DNA of 64,000 bases, taken from positions 371,457 to 435,456 of the forward strand of contig MNCI01002923.1 in NCBI GenBank assembly GCA_015680685.1. Direction: 5' to 3'. Shown piece by piece: positions 21,985 to 34,610 of this stretch. A model generated the notes under the pieces. It saw nothing but the letters and a program-made list of their open reading frames with translations. It did not search any database and was not told where the DNA came from. The DNA comes from Gnetum montanum. Lineage: Eukaryota; Streptophyta; Gnetopsida; Gnetales; Gnetaceae. Positions within the stretch are counted from its first letter, which is position 1, and each line of letters begins with the position of its first letter. The position numbers and the translations under genes are program-made.

Positions 21985-23639
21985 TTGTAGCGATTGAAAA
22001 TGTTAGAGGTTGGAATGGTACTTTGAGAGTCTGCAATCACATAGCCTTGACCCCACATTCACATGAGAGCCCACTAGGAATGGAAGCAGGGTGCCTAGAA
22101 CGATCTTGTTGATCAAACTGGGACTTACGGGTGTTACAATGAAACAAGTGTCAAGAGGATCTACACAGTGTTTGCAGTGTCATGGTGCCCATAAGGGTGA
22201 GCCTAGTCAAGGATCATGGTGCAAAATGAGGATGCAAATGTGTGAATTTATGTGAGAAAATAGCAAGAAAATGCTAGTATAATGCTAGAATGTAAGTAAA
22301 AATGCTAAAAATGCATGGAGAATGAGCAAGAGAGAAATTGGCACCACCCTAAACGAGGGGAGCATAGTTAACTACAAAAAGAGTTGAGGTATGTGGTGTA
22401 CAAACAAGCATAGTGGGAAAGCATAATCACAATCATAGGATGTCTAGGTTGCAAAACTAACATCCACCGTGGAGTCTAAGCCTGCCAAGTTGGCTATTGT
22501 GGTGTCCTGCAAGCTACGGTGCTCTGCGGGATGCAATGGTGCTATGATGATGTACAACGATGTCTACCAAATGCCAAGTGCACTTGGATGTAATAATGTT
22601 AAGAATTCCAATGCTTAAATTTACCAACCAAATGCTTCAAATGCCAGCCCCTAAAACATGAAATGTTAGGGTATTTATAAGGCTAGGGTTAGCATGAGTC
22701 ATGGATTGGGTGCCACATGGCAGAGGAGTAGCTGGGACTACACTAACCCCTAACTACGCTCCCACTAAAGCAAATGGTGTTTTGCTGGTGTTCTCCAATG
22801 GACCCTGTGAGACTACCAAACTGTGACTACAAATGCAAATGCCAAACATACCACAACGTACCTGAAAACAATGCAACATAGTAAAGTTTTGAAGACTATG
22901 CTCCGAGACTATGTTATGCACTCTCTCAAGTGCTGTCGAGTGTAGGTACAATTTAGGGGCAAATAGGAGATGCAAATGGAATGCAAATTCCTAATCTTTC
23001 TTGTCGAAGGAATGTTGGAGTTGAGATGCAAGCCAATGTTGCATTCCAAAGGCTTCTAAAGGCAGTTTTGACAAACTATGCTAACTACGCTCTAGAGCGT
23101 AGTCCAATAATTAAACAAATTTTTCCAAAGGATGAGGTCCAGTGCAAACTACACTCTAGAGCATAGTCCCAACAGGAATAGTATAGCCCAAACACTTAAA
23201 AAAATATAGTAAAAATTGATGCCCTTATGCAGACTACGTTGACTACGCTCTAGAGCATAGTAGGGAGCATAGCCTTTGAAGTTAGAAAATCTGCCAAACT
23301 ATTTCTTCCATCCCAAGCTAGCTTGATAGCCTCTAGCTTGACACTTAGGCAAATTTACAAAACTGACCATTTCAATGCCAACTATGTTGACTATGCTCTA
23401 GAGCATAGTCCTGGTAGGGAGAGCATAGTCAAGACACCTAGAAAATTTTGCAACTACTGTCGACACTTAGAGTAATTTTGCACATCTAGACTATTTGTGT
23501 CAACTATGTTGACTATGCTCTAGAGCATAGTCCCAATAGCAAAGAGCATAGTCTCAACACTTAGACAAAATTTGCCAAGTTTTGACACTTCGAAAAATCT
23601 AGAGTTGAGACTCAAGATCCCAAATTTAGTGGTATTTCA
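21985..23639 (-). repeat. Tat-2 3' LTR
   Basis: It reads on the minus strand from tgaaataccac to ...cgctaca. TATA-like gtatttataa (plus strand) at 22671-22680. U3 (22,740-23,560) has six or more modules with near-perfect palindromes of the form gactacgctc-ta-gagcatagtc, spaced about 100-130 bp. Collinear with the 5' LTR at 38,096-39,753. Confidence 0.87.
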
Positions 23640-25139
23640 TTAGCCCCTCTTTGTTGACATCTGGAGGAGTGGCTTGAGAGACGTTGACAAAGAACACAAA
23701 ACACCATAGCAGGCCTGGCACCAACATCGTTCATCAATACCCAACCAAATGTCACTTCACTATGCTCAAGATTGCTAAGGGTAATGATATGCTGGGGATA
23801 AAGGATGTAGGGAATGTATTATGCAATGAGAAGGGAATGAAATGCAAACAGTATAAAACTACATGATGCAACACCAAGGTAGCTTGTTGCCAAGATAGTG
23901 ACCCCTTGTCGGAGTGCTTATCAAAGAGTTAACATCCATGGTGTTAGAATGGCCTACACCCAAAATTATGACCTCTCGTCGAAGTGCTTATGAGAAGGTT
24001 GATGCGAATTCAGGGTTGGACTAGTTGTGAAATTGCAACTTAGCTAATTTTTCCTAGGGACATGTTTTGCCTCATTTTCTTTACTTTTTTTCTTTTTTTG
24101 TTGCTTTTTTGTGGCTGTGATAAACTTTCTTTGGGTTCCACATACTACGAGATGTTAGCTGTAGGATGCTTTTCGTCAAGTGGACTAGGTGCCACCTAAT
24201 GGGCTTTGCCTTAATGAAACTATGTTGCATCTGTATGAAAAGTGTTTCCTCCCCAAGATGAGTCACATTACATCCGCTTGGGTTTTGACCAACCCATAGA
24301 GGTTCCCCATGGGATGAGTTGCATTACATCTACTATGGGTTCTATGATTGATATGAAGGGGGTGCTATATGCATTGGAAGGGTTGCAAGCTCAGTGATGT
24401 AGGGGAAGGTAGGGAAATGTAAAGTAAATGGGTAAATGCAAGTAGGTTATAGCTAGGGATGTGCACCCTTGAGTGGCCTGGCTAGTCTAATCATGCACAT
24501 CAGAGCAATGTGGTGACTTGCCATTGTGATGAGATATGTCTCTGCATGACTACCTCTGAGGCTTTATCCTACAAACATAACATAGAGAAGACAAGAAAAT
24601 AACCACACAACATGAGATGAGAGTAAACTACTAGTTATGAGGGTTCTGGAGGTGCTACGAGTGCGACACCAAATGCAAGAGCTTAAAGGGCCATTGTAGG
24701 AAAACCAATGTAGGGACCGGTGCAAGAAAGTAGCAAAAGCTTCAATAGCCACACTAGATGCAAGTGCTTGAGAAATGGAAAGAGCCCAATAGAATAGGTA
24801 AGATGATGAGGGTCCTAATTCTTCCACTACTCCAAAGGGTTGTAATGACTATGAGAGCTCTAAGAAATAATGAAATACCCAAGGTCGATAATGCTGCCGA
24901 TGTGGCCTAGGGTTGGTAATGCTAGTGATCGTGGCAGGAGCTTCAAAAGGATAGCAAAATTCCCAAGGGAATTTTCAAAGGATCACCAAAATGCTAGGGG
25001 ATAGTGATGCTACAAGTGTTCCAAAGGCCTCCTCTGATGATAGGAAATTCATTCTAGAACTACAGACTTTCCACCCCGCCCATCAAACGTGGGCAAATGA
25101 CATGGAGTTGGAAGTATTATCATTTGGTTGTCTATAGAA
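23640..25139 (-). other. Tat-2 3' untranslated region
   Basis: Adjacent to the LTR is ttagcccctcttt (plus), the probable polypurine tract aaagaggggctaa on the element strand. Blocks such as ctagtctaatcatgcacatc (24,482) are shared with Tat-1 and inverted in Tat-3/Tat-4. The stretch 24,640-25,080 has irregular repeats containing gctagtgatcg / gatgctacaagtgttccaaag. No convincing gene. Confidence 0.65.
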
Positions 25140-25690
25140 CTATGTGTGTTAAACTACAAACCCAATTTAAGGTCTTAGTAGACTGTGGGCCCAATTTAAG
25201 GTCCTGAAAAACCATGATATCCTAGTTTATAGTCCTAGTAGACTACTGTGTGTCATTTTAACATTGTAGTAGATGGTGGATGTTGTGCCAGTTTAATGTC
25301 ATGACCTAAGGACTATTTGTGCCATTTTTTCATCATGGCATATGTTCTATGCTAGTTTATAATCATAGCAAACTATCTGTGCCATTTTAGCATCATAGTG
25401 AATGATAGATGTGGATGCCAATTTAATGTCTTAGTGGACATGTTGTGCTACTTTATAGTCATAGCAGACTGTCTATGCCAGTTTAACATCATAGCAAATA
25501 AATCTATGCTAGTTTATAGTCATAGCAAACTATATAAGCTAGTTTAGCATCATAGCAAATGATTGTTGTGCCAATTTATAGTCATAGAAGACTAGAGGTT
25601 TAGTCACCAATTTAACATCATAGCAGACAAATGCTGTACCAATTTATAGTCGTAGCAGAATTTTCTTAACTTATTTTTTCATTAATGAGG
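25140..25690. repeat. Tat-2 tandem repeat between INT and 3' UTR
   Basis: About fourteen degenerate units of 35-45 bp on agtttaacatcatagcaaat / agtttatagtcatagcagac. It is the counterpart of 8,880-9,425 in Tat-1. Confidence 0.75.
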
Positions 25691-25719
25691 CACTACATGC
25701 TATGCATAATATGGCTTTA

Positions 25720-26770
25720 GATATGAGTGGTTCACCATATTAACAAATTTGTTGTCATCGTGGTTAGTGAGCTTGAATCCTCCATTGTCATAGGCCTTGA
25801 TGAATAAGAAAGGTCCTTCCCAAATGACCTTGAGAACTAAGCCCTCCTTCTTGATTGGGCATTAATTCTAATTATGATAGTGCTTTTTCCATTACATTTG
25901 TTGTTATTGCAAAATTTGACCAAGTGTTTGCATGTGCTCTTCCTCTATTGAGTTGAGGTCCATGGTTCTCAACTCATCATTTTGAGCCTCATCAATGAAG
26001 CTCGAGAGGATTACACAAAGCAATGGGACTTGCAATTCAAGAGGCAAGATTGCTTCAAATCCATAAACCAAACTGTATGGCATCTTACCTATTGTAGTTC
26101 TTCATGTTATGTTGTAGGCCTAGAGCATGTAGATCAATTGCTTATGCCATCACCATTTATTGCTACTAAGCATCTTCTTTAAGAGATTGATGATGACCTT
26201 GTCTATGGCCTTCGCTTGGCCATTCACCTATGGGTAGTAGGGAAACAAAAAGAATTATTTGATTCTAAGGCATTCGCAAAAGACTTTGGTCTCAGCACTG
26301 CTAAACTGTGGCCTGTTGTCTGTGACTATGATAATGGTAAACCAAAATGAAACACTATGTTGTCAAGTATGAATTTGCAAACTTGCTACAATGTAATCTT
26401 CCTAAGGGGAATAGCTTCAACCCACTTCATAAAATACTCAATGGTGATTATGATAAAGCTATGCCCTATAGAAGACATGGGTGTTATTGGTCTTATGATG
26501 TCCAAACCCCAACATTGGAATGCCACGTGATCTATTTTGTGTGTAGTTTGGTGGGTGGCACATGCATTAAGTTTCAATGCCATTGATATGTGTCACAATT
26601 CTTGACCTTGGAGATGCAATTGCACTCCATGTATGGCCGATAATAGCATAAGCATCTAATTTTTACACACATTGCCCCAAGTGCTATGTGGCCTCCATAG
26701 AGTCCCTTGTGGACTTGCTCAACGATCATCTATGCTTTGCTGTTGCTAACACATATTAATAGTATGCCAT
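25720..26770 (-). pseudogene. Tat-2 integrase (broken)
   Basis: The minus-strand core reads CWGLDIIRP (first Asp, codon 26500-26502) with HSFIIITIEYFMKWVEAIPL, then VTDNRPQFSSAETK (second Asp, codon 26318-26320). The catalytic Glu is changed to Lys in NGQAKAID (codon 26210-26212). The C-terminal part (GKDLSFLIKAYDNGGFKL-like) lies near 25,765-25,830. Stops and frame changes are present. The Tat-1 copy lost a different member of the triad. Confidence 0.84.
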
Positions 26771-27480
26771 CGTAGGATCTATGGCATAAGGTGCTATCAC
26801 CCATGATGATGTACTACCATAATCGCTTCTGCACTGCATCCTTTTGGGTGGTAGCTATATGCTACAGAGGTTCACCTTGTAGAAGGTACACCTTAATGTC
26901 ATCATACCACTCTACTATGTGGGTTGTGCTTACTATGGCTATAGATGTCATGTTGGTTGTTTATGTGACATGCATAGGGCAATTTGCCACCAAGGTGGAA
27001 AAGGCATGAAACATTTCAGATGTAATGCATAAGGCTAACGTTGCTAATGCATTAGCTATGACGTTTTCATTTTGGGGAATATGATGAACATCAACAGTTG
27101 CAAATTACTTAAGCAGGTGATTTTCCAAGTCACAATAAGGTTTCAAGTGTTGGGCTTTACAAGCATAAACCTCTATGACTTGGTTGATAACCAATTTTGA
27201 ATCACCTCGAACCACTAGGTTTTGTATCCCTAGGTCACGAGTTGCTAAGATAACCCAAAGGAGACCCTCATACTCTAGCATGTTGTTGGGGCATGGAAAT
27301 GTGAAGCGATATGCTAACGGTCAAATCTCCCTAGAGGGGAATGTGATTACAGTAGTGGCACTACCTCCTTGAGAGGTTGAAGTGCCATCAAAGTGTAAGA
27401 GTGCCTCGAAGTTTTCAAACACTTGGCTTATGCTAGTAACATGCTCATCTGGAAATTTTGGATCTATCATTGCTTAATTT
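26771..27480 (-). pseudogene. Tat-2 second RNase H domain, broken
   Basis: The minus reading gives MLEYEGLLWVILATRDLG, VVRGDSKLVINQVIEVYAC (about 27,165-27,225) and NVIANALATLAL near 27,040-27,070, followed by the conserved linker VEWYDDIKVYLLQGEPL (26,880-26,930). The Asp-Ser box is intact here. Position between the first RNase H and integrase supports a Tat-lineage element. Confidence 0.84.
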
Positions 27481-29150
27481 TTGATTGGGGAAGTTGTAAG
27501 TTGTGTGGCTATTGCTTAACCTTTAGTTGATGCTTGTGCAATGTAATGTAGGTCAAACTCAGTAGTTATTGCTTTCCAACATGCAATGCAACTACTCTTG
27601 TAAATATTCATTGTAATGGCTCAGAGTACATTGCTTTTGTAGATGATGCTAACTTGGCTACAAAAAAGATAATGCCTCCACTTCTTGAGTGCAAAGACCA
27701 AGGCAAGACAATTCTTTTTCACATCATTGTACTTTGCTTCATAGGTAACTAATGCATGGCTTAGGTAGTATACCAAAACCTCTATACCATCGTCTCACTT
27801 TTGGCAAAGCAGAGAAGTAATGGACATGTCTGAGGTAGCGAGGTAGATGTAAAATAGTTTATCTCCTTGTAGAGGGCAGACCGTTGGAAATTAGGCTAGC
27901 TCCTGCTTAAGGTTGTCAAATGCCTCTTGGCATTGAGCCATCCACTTGAAGTGGACTCCCTTTTTGAGCAAGTGTTGCATGGGCTACAACTTATTAATCA
28001 ACCATGAGATAAACTAGTGTATGAATTGCAATCTGCCTTGTAACCCTTGTACCTCCTTAAGGTTAGCCAGTGGTGCTCAGTTGATGATGGCTTTAACCTT
28101 ATTGGGATCTATGCATATGCCTAGTTTGGATACTATAAAACCTAGCATGTGGTCCATCTTGACGCTGAAGATACATTTCTTAGGATTTAACCTAAGTTCA
28201 TGCTTTAAACAATGTTTGAGCACAAGGCCTAAGTCACCTACATGGTTGTATGATGCTTTAGACTTAACCACTATATCGTCAATGTAATTATTAAGCAAAC
28301 CTAATAAGTAGTCACTAAAAATGTACGTCATCGCTTGTTAATAAGTTGCTCCTATGCTCGTAAGCCCAAAGAGCATCATAAGGTAACAAAATGTACCCCA
28401 AGGGGTCATGAAGGTAGTACTGAGCTAGTGTTCTAGGTTACTCCGAATCTAGTTGTACCCCAAGAACCCATCCATGAAGGACAACAAGGCATGGCCAACC
28501 ATAGTATCAACCAATTGGTCAATACTAGGAAACAAAAAATCATTTTTGATGGTCACCTTGTTCAGGTCCTAGAAGTCTATACAAATGCGTATACTCCCAT
28601 TTTTCTTAGGTACAACCATGATGTTGGAGATCCAATCTACATAGTCAATGGCCCAGATGAAACCAGCTTTATAGAGCTTAGTGATTTCATCACCAACTGC
28701 CCATGCCACCTTAGGCCTAACCTTACGAGCTTTTTGCTTAACTAGTTTTATGCTGGGATCGAGGATTATGTTGTATTACACTACATGAGGATCTAGGCCT
28801 AGCATGTCTTCATAAGACCATGCAAATGCCTTGATGTTTTTTCTAGTACTTTTGCAATGTTTTGGACATCTTGAGGCTCTAGAAAAGAACTAAGTTTCAA
28901 TGTCTTTTCCTTGCCACTAGATGCTACTATAAGAACTTCAACAAGAAAAATCCTTGATGACATCACCTGCCTCTAGATCTACAGCCCTAACTAGATGGTT
29001 TGGCTAGTCTAGCAATTCCTCTACAGATGTGATGTATTCGTCGTAGGCTACGGACTCGATGTCTAGGCATTGTGCCTCAATGCATCACATGAGATCATCA
29101 TGTGGCCCGATTAGGACTAGCAATGAGTGAAGATGCTTGTACATAGTCAT
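27481..29150 (-). pseudogene. Tat-2 reverse transcriptase and first RNase H, broken
   Basis: In element order: lead block near 28,750-28,830; KLYKAGFIWAIDYVDW and the conserved LL*FMDGF block (28,450-28,690); the intact YIDD box at 28275-28286 in the 84-residue open frame 28,077-28,331, which continues through RLNPKKCIFSV to the thumb; and a first RNase H with IYLATSDMSI (about 27,815-27,845), then VTYEAKYNDV and KKWRHYLF (27,660-27,760). Stops interrupt it elsewhere. Confidence 0.86.
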
Positions 29151-30465
29151 GTTGTAAATCCTATAATAATCCTACAAAAAAAACCAGAAAAATGTCAAGC
29201 CACACCTATCTTAAAGAGAGCAATATCCATAAAATGAAGAAAAACAATCCAATAAATTTTTCCTAAGTGTGAAAATGTAATTTTGAAAGGCAAAGGATGT
29301 GTGGGCTGGTTTTAGGCCTCAATAGGGCATGGGGTTGCCAGTTTAAGGTCTTAGCAAACCATGATATGCACTAAATGCATTATTGGAGCAAGGCTTGGTG
29401 CATCACAAAAATGAAATTAGCTTGGGTGCTCACTAGGCGACAAGAAAAATTCAAATTTTTTTCTAAGCTCGAAGACAGTTAGAAAAATAAAAAATTCTTC
29501 TAACTCTAATGACTACACTCCCACCCAACTATGCTTGGCACTATTGAGTGTAGTCTTGGGGTAGGTAAAAAATTCAATGATCCCCAGGGATATAAAAGCA
29601 CATTTTACCCTTGGTAAATTTGTCATTGTCAAAGGTGAAAATGTAAACTTTCTAGAGCATAGCATAGTTGCAAGAGCATAGTCGCCAGAATGTCACATTG
29701 AAGTGGATGCTAACACCCTGATTTGACCAACATGGATGAAAAAGAGCAAGTCCTAGAATGCCTACTGTGGGCATGCATAAAGGAGCAAACGGCACTGTTG
29801 TTAGCCAGGTACCCTAACTATGCTCTACCTCTTTTTCATTTTGTGGTGTCTTGTCTCCACTTAGGAATTTGGGGCTTGGGTTTTGATGGCCTGCCATGGT
29901 AGGGACCACTACCACCATAGCCATTGTGATCGTGTGACAAGGAAGGATGTGTACGCAGTGTGAAGGGTTTTACCATTTATGATTTTTTTTTGACATGACA
30001 GTTTTTGTTTCCATGTGTGTGGGTGGTGGAAGGGAAAATGATGGTTGGGGCGTGGTTGGTGTCAATGGGTAAGTTAGTGACTAGCCTATGGTGCATGGCA
30101 TAGGGATTTCGCCCGCATTTTCTACAAAAATTTTGTCTATCTTCTTCTTTGTTTTAGCGTGGTGGCTAGTGAAGTAGGGGCCTGGGGTTTGATGGAGGTG
30201 ATGGCAATGAGGGGTCACCACATGTAGGGTCTGAGGGCATGGCAAAGAGAATCTAAAAATTTTCTATTTTTTAGCTACTTCTTTTACCTTATCTTTTGTG
30301 TGGGTGGGGCAAGGCATCAACAACAATCGAGATGGTTGGTCACAGGGCAAGATGCGATGGGGGTAACCCTGCCATTTCTTTTTTATTTAAAAAAAATTTG
30401 ATGAGTGAAGCGATGAGTGACACATGGTAGGGATGTGCATGAGACTGTTAGGTGATTACACCCCA
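29151..30465. other. Tat-2 RT-side spacer
   Basis: Collinear with 12,960-14,200 of Tat-1. It contains one agtttaaggtcttagcaaacc unit (29,340), paired hairpin arms (29,510-29,560) and a plus-strand TATA-like gggatataaaagcacattt at 29588. The homology stops near 30,465 at the Tat-3 junction, so the part that in Tat-1 holds the antisense gene is missing here. Confidence 0.6.
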
Positions 30466-30569
30466 TGACATGCCACTGGGCCATAGTCTATTAGGACTAT
30501 GAACTAGCATATCGCGGTCTACTAGGACCTTAAACTAGGTTCGTAGTTTAGCATGCATAGCTCAAATAC

Positions 30570-32158
30570 ACACAGTTCTATGGACAAGTGAGCGTGAATA
30601 CTTCCCATCCATTCTCAACTACCCACATCCCGATGGGATAAGCAGGGTGGGGCATTGTAGTTCTAGAATAGAGTTCACATTGTCAAGATAAAGCCTTTGG
30701 AACATTTGTAGCATCATTGCCCTCAGCATTTTGTTGATCCTCCGAAAATGCCCTTGGGCATTTTGCTAACCTTATGGAGCTACCGCCACCATCGCCAGTA
30801 GTACCACCCCCAAGCTATGCCAATAGCATTATAGGCCTTGGGTGTTTCATTAGTGGTTAGGGCTCTCACAGTTAGAACCACCCACTAGAGTCCCAACAAT
30901 ACTATGGCCTAGCCACAACACTACCATCCTCTAGCACTCACCATTGCCTAGGCTTGAAAGTTCATTCAGTAGCATGGCTTCCTATGATCCTGCTGGATTT
31001 CTAAGCTTCTATCCTTGGTGTGGAGTCTTGAGCACTTGCATCATCATCACCTTCAACCACCTCACTAGCCTCCCTTAGGTGCTCTCTTCTGGTGTGGCTA
31101 CTGAAGCATTTGTAGCCTTCTGGCTCCACCATCTACACTGTCCTTCCTACTTTGGCACTATAAGCTTTTACAACTAGCCCAGCACTTGCAACACTTGTAG
31201 CGCCCTCACAACCAATAGTTTGCTCTTATCTCTCATGTTGTGTGGTGGTTTTCTTATTTCCTCTACATTATGTTTGTAGGACGAAGCCCCAGAGGTAGTT
31301 GTTCAAAGGCACATTAGACACCACATGGCTCTAACACACTTGGTTGGACTCACCAAGCTGATCAAGAGTGCACACCCCTATTATCCTTGCTATAACCCAC
31401 TTGCATTTGCCCCTTTACCTTACCTTTCCTACCTTTCTTGCAAGCTTCTCCAATGTGTATGGCACCCTTCTTTCAGTCGACTATGAAACCCATGATGGAC
31501 ATAACGCAACTCATCCCATGGGAAGCCTCTTTGGGATGGTCAAAGCCCAAGCGAATGTAACACAACTCATCCTAGGGAGGAAACACTTATTCTATAAATG
31601 CGATGTGGTTTCCTCTCAGCAAAGCCCATCGAGTGGCACATAGTCCACTTGATGATAACCATCTTATAGCTAGCATTTTGTAAAAAAAGGGAGGGTAAAA
31701 CATATTCCCAAGAAAAATCTAACAAAGCTGAAATTTCACAATTGATCCAACCCTAAATTCATAACGGCATTCTCATAAGCACTCTGACGAGAGGCCAAAA
31801 TGTCAGGGGTAAGCCATTCTAGTGCTATGAGTGAAGGCTCTCTCACAAGCACTCTAATGAGAGGCCATCATTTTAGTGACAAGCCATCCTGGTGCCATGC
31901 TAATAGTTAGTCATGCTAACTCCACATCTTGCAACATGATACATCGTTTGCATCTCATTCTTCCCTTGCTATCTCCAAGCCAATTCCCTACATCCATTAC
32001 CTACAGCATACCATTCCCTTTAACACTCTTGAGCCTGGTGAAGCATCATCCAATTAGGTATCGACAAGCGATGTTGGTGTTGTGTATGTTGTGGTGTTTT
32101 GGATTCTTTGTTGATGTCTCTTAGGCTACTCCTCTAAACATCAATACAGAGGAGCTAG
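30570..32158 (+). other. Tat-3 3' untranslated region
   Basis: Reverse-complement counterpart of 23,640-25,050. It ends catcaatacagaggagctag before the LTR, a degraded polypurine tract. Two near-identical blocks around gctctctcacaagcactctaat (31,790 and 31,845) form a short duplication. Small open frames (31,368-31,643; 31,876-32,124) have no recognisable product. Confidence 0.6.
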
Positions 32159-34182
32159 TGAAACACCACCAAATTCGAGAAACAGCACTACAACGAAAAA
32201 TTTGTCTAAGTGTCAACACAAGAAAAAAAATTTCTAAGCGTTTGGCCCATCATCTCACTATTGGGGCTACACTCTAGAGCGTAGCTAGCATAGCATGCAA
32301 CACAGACCCAAATTTGCAAAATTTTCTAAGTGTCAAATAGCAGATGTAGAAATTTTTTGAAGTATCTTACTATGCTCACATTCCTCTTGCTATGCTCTCT
32401 AGTGTAGCAAGAGTAGCAACACTCTAGTGGCCAATCTACATCAATGCTAAGCTAGAAGTTGTCAAGCTATCTCAGCATGGAAGAAGCATTTGGCAAATCT
32501 AACTTCTAAAGATACCCTTCTTGCTATGCTCTCGAGCGTAGCTAGCGTAGCAAGAATAAGGACAATAATTTTTACTAGATTTTTCTATGTGTTTTTGCTA
32601 CATTCCATCCCATCTTGCTATGCTCTCTAGCGTAGCAACATTGGACTTTAGTTTTTCAAGAATTTCCTGACCGTTGTGCTACGCTCCAGAGCATAGCTAG
32701 CGTAGCAACAAGAAACTGCCTTCAAAAGCTTCCAAAGCTTAGCACAAGCCTTCATTATAGCTCTAGTACTCCTCTAGTAAGCAAGATTAGCAACTTGCAC
32801 TCTTTTTCTACACCCCTCGCCGCCCCACCCCCCNNNNNNNNNNNNNNNNNNNNNNNNNNNNNNNNNNNNNNNNNNNNNNNNNNNNNNNNNNNNNNNNNNN
32901 NNNNNNNNNNNNNNNNNNNNNNNNNNNNNNNNNNNNNNNNNNNNNNNNNNNNNNNNNNNNNNNNNNNNNNNNNNNNNNNNNNNNNNNNNNNNNNNNNNNN
33001 NNNNNNNNNNNNNNNNNNNNNNNNNNNNNNNNNNNNNNNNNNNNNNNNNNNNNNNNNNNNNNNNNNNNNNNNNNNNNNNNNNNNNNNNNNNNNNNNNNNN
33101 NNCCTCCCCGCCGCCCCCGCCCCTCTATGTCCTAAAATTGTACCTACATCCAATCCCACTCGAAAGAGAGGAGAACATAGCCCTAGAGCATAGCCTTCAA
33201 ATTACATAATTTTACACTTTTTGCAGGTACATTGCAATCTTGGTGCATACAATCTTAGCAATGTAGCTAGTCTGGTGGTCTCCTAGGATCCAATGGAGCA
33301 TATCAAAGCATTGCACCAGCTATTCCAATGGGAGTGTCACAGAGGTCAATGTAGCCCTACCTACCCCTTTCCACATGGCACTCAATTTGCACTTTGCGCA
33401 AACCCTAAGCCTATAAATACCCCTACATTCCACACCCTAGGGGTTGGCATTTCAATGAAGTAGTGGGCATTTAAAGCATTTGGCTTGCAAATCCAAATAA
33501 AAATTAACATCTTAGAGCATCACTTGGCACCCAAGGCACCTTGACCACCCCGTACACTAGAGCATATCAGCACCTTAGCAACACATTTGCATCCCACCCA
33601 GCACCATAGGACATCACAATATCCAACCCAGTAGACATGGACCTTGTAATAGACATTATTATTTGCCCCAAGACATCCCAAAACCCTGGCTACACTACTA
33701 CTATGCCTGTCTATACATCGCATACCTTCGCAAAGCTCAATTGTAATTACCACACTTCTCATCTGGGGTGGTATCATCATTTCTTTCTCTCAAACTCCAT
33801 TACATTCTAAGAATTTCCTCTATTGCATTTTACATAATTTTTTGACATTTAGTATTGCATTTTCAATTTTTCATTATTTTACACATTTTTTGCACACTTG
33901 CACCATTGTTCTTATGCTAAGAAACCCCACTACACTTAGGCATAGTCAGCCTTAATACTGTCAAAATCTTTGTCAACGCTCACATTTTCAACTAACCATG
34001 ACACCTCCCAATTGTGCCCAATACCTCAGTTGTAGCCAACAAAGTCCCTATTTAATTGTTAAGACCATCTAGGATACTTCACCTCCATTTCCTAGAAAAG
34101 GCCCTCATGTGGAGGTGAGTTTGAGGACATGTGCCTACGAACCCCCTCAACGTTTTAGCCGTCAACGTTTTCTATTTCCACA
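32159..34182 (+). repeat. Tat-3 3' LTR (contains assembly gap)
   Basis: It starts tgaaacaccaccaaat and ends ...ctatttccaca. U3 modules here use a variant arm: cttgctatgctct ... agcgtagctagcgtagcaag (32,400-32,720). TATA ctataaatac at 33411-33420. A 269-base N run lies inside U3. Allowing for the gap, the LTR is about 1.75 kb, like Tat-4. Confidence 0.78.
32834..33102. other. Assembly gap of 269 N with GC-rich edges
   Basis: The run is flanked by cgccgccccacccccc on the left and cctccccgccgcccccgccc on the right, sharply unlike the AT-rich surroundings. The homologous Tat-4 LTR passes through the same point (about 2,990-3,005) with no GC-rich insert. Confidence 0.95.
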
Positions 34183-34610
34183 ACCATAGATAATAACCTC
34201 CTTGCCTTCATATGGAAGGTGGATTTCTTAAAGGATAGGGGAGGATATGGCCCACAACTAGGCTAACTAAGGTCTTCCAAAGATAAGGTTGAAACCTAGC
34301 ATCTCCTCAACTACAATGAATATAACAATGGTCGGGAATTTCTCCCCTACCACAAAGGCTTTCATGACTGTTCCCCTTACGATGACATGTGATCCATTAA
34401 AGGATTTCAAGCATGTTCTCTTCGTTGGTTTGATTTGATCAACAAGACCAAGTTTGTCAATAACAATGTATGGGATGACATTTGTTGCTACCTTGTTGTC
34501 AACGTGCATCCTACAGATTTTACATTGCCCCACATGGATTGTGATGAACATTGGCACAGTAATGACTTGATCCTTCTCAAGGTCCACCTTGATTACCTCA
34601 TCACAAAATG
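34183..34610 (-). pseudogene. Tat-2 protease, broken
   Basis: The minus open frame 34,267-34,587 reads CKICRMHVDNKVATNVIPYI and ends LGFNLIFGRP, parallel to Tat-1 (KIWRVHVDDGAETNVI ... LGFNLILGRPW). The catalytic D-x-G motif is damaged (DNKVA). The downstream linker is cut at 34,183 by the Tat-3 end. Confidence 0.83.

Larger units (their letters stand above)
30466..34182 (+). mobile_element. Tat-3: 3' part of a plus-strand Tat-type element
   Basis: It begins inside the tandem repeat (30,480-30,570, inverted relative to Tat-1/Tat-2), continues through the 3' untranslated region (30,570-32,158) and ends with a complete LTR at 34,182. There is no gag or pol. The right end abuts Tat-2 protease sequence exactly where homology to Tat-1 19,683 resumes (accatagataataac). 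Its left part and about 5 kb of the Tat-2 spacer are gone, implying one deletion across the junction. No duplication can be tested. Confidence 0.75.

Noticed and set aside
22740-23560. Regularly spaced palindromes resembling a CRISPR array
   Set aside because: Repeats are degenerate, spacers are themselves repetitive and similar between copies, the setting is a plant LTR, and no cas genes exist.
32755-33193. Two open frames of 132-134 residues on opposite strands
   Set aside because: Most of each frame is unknown bases from the assembly gap, so they are not evidence of coding.
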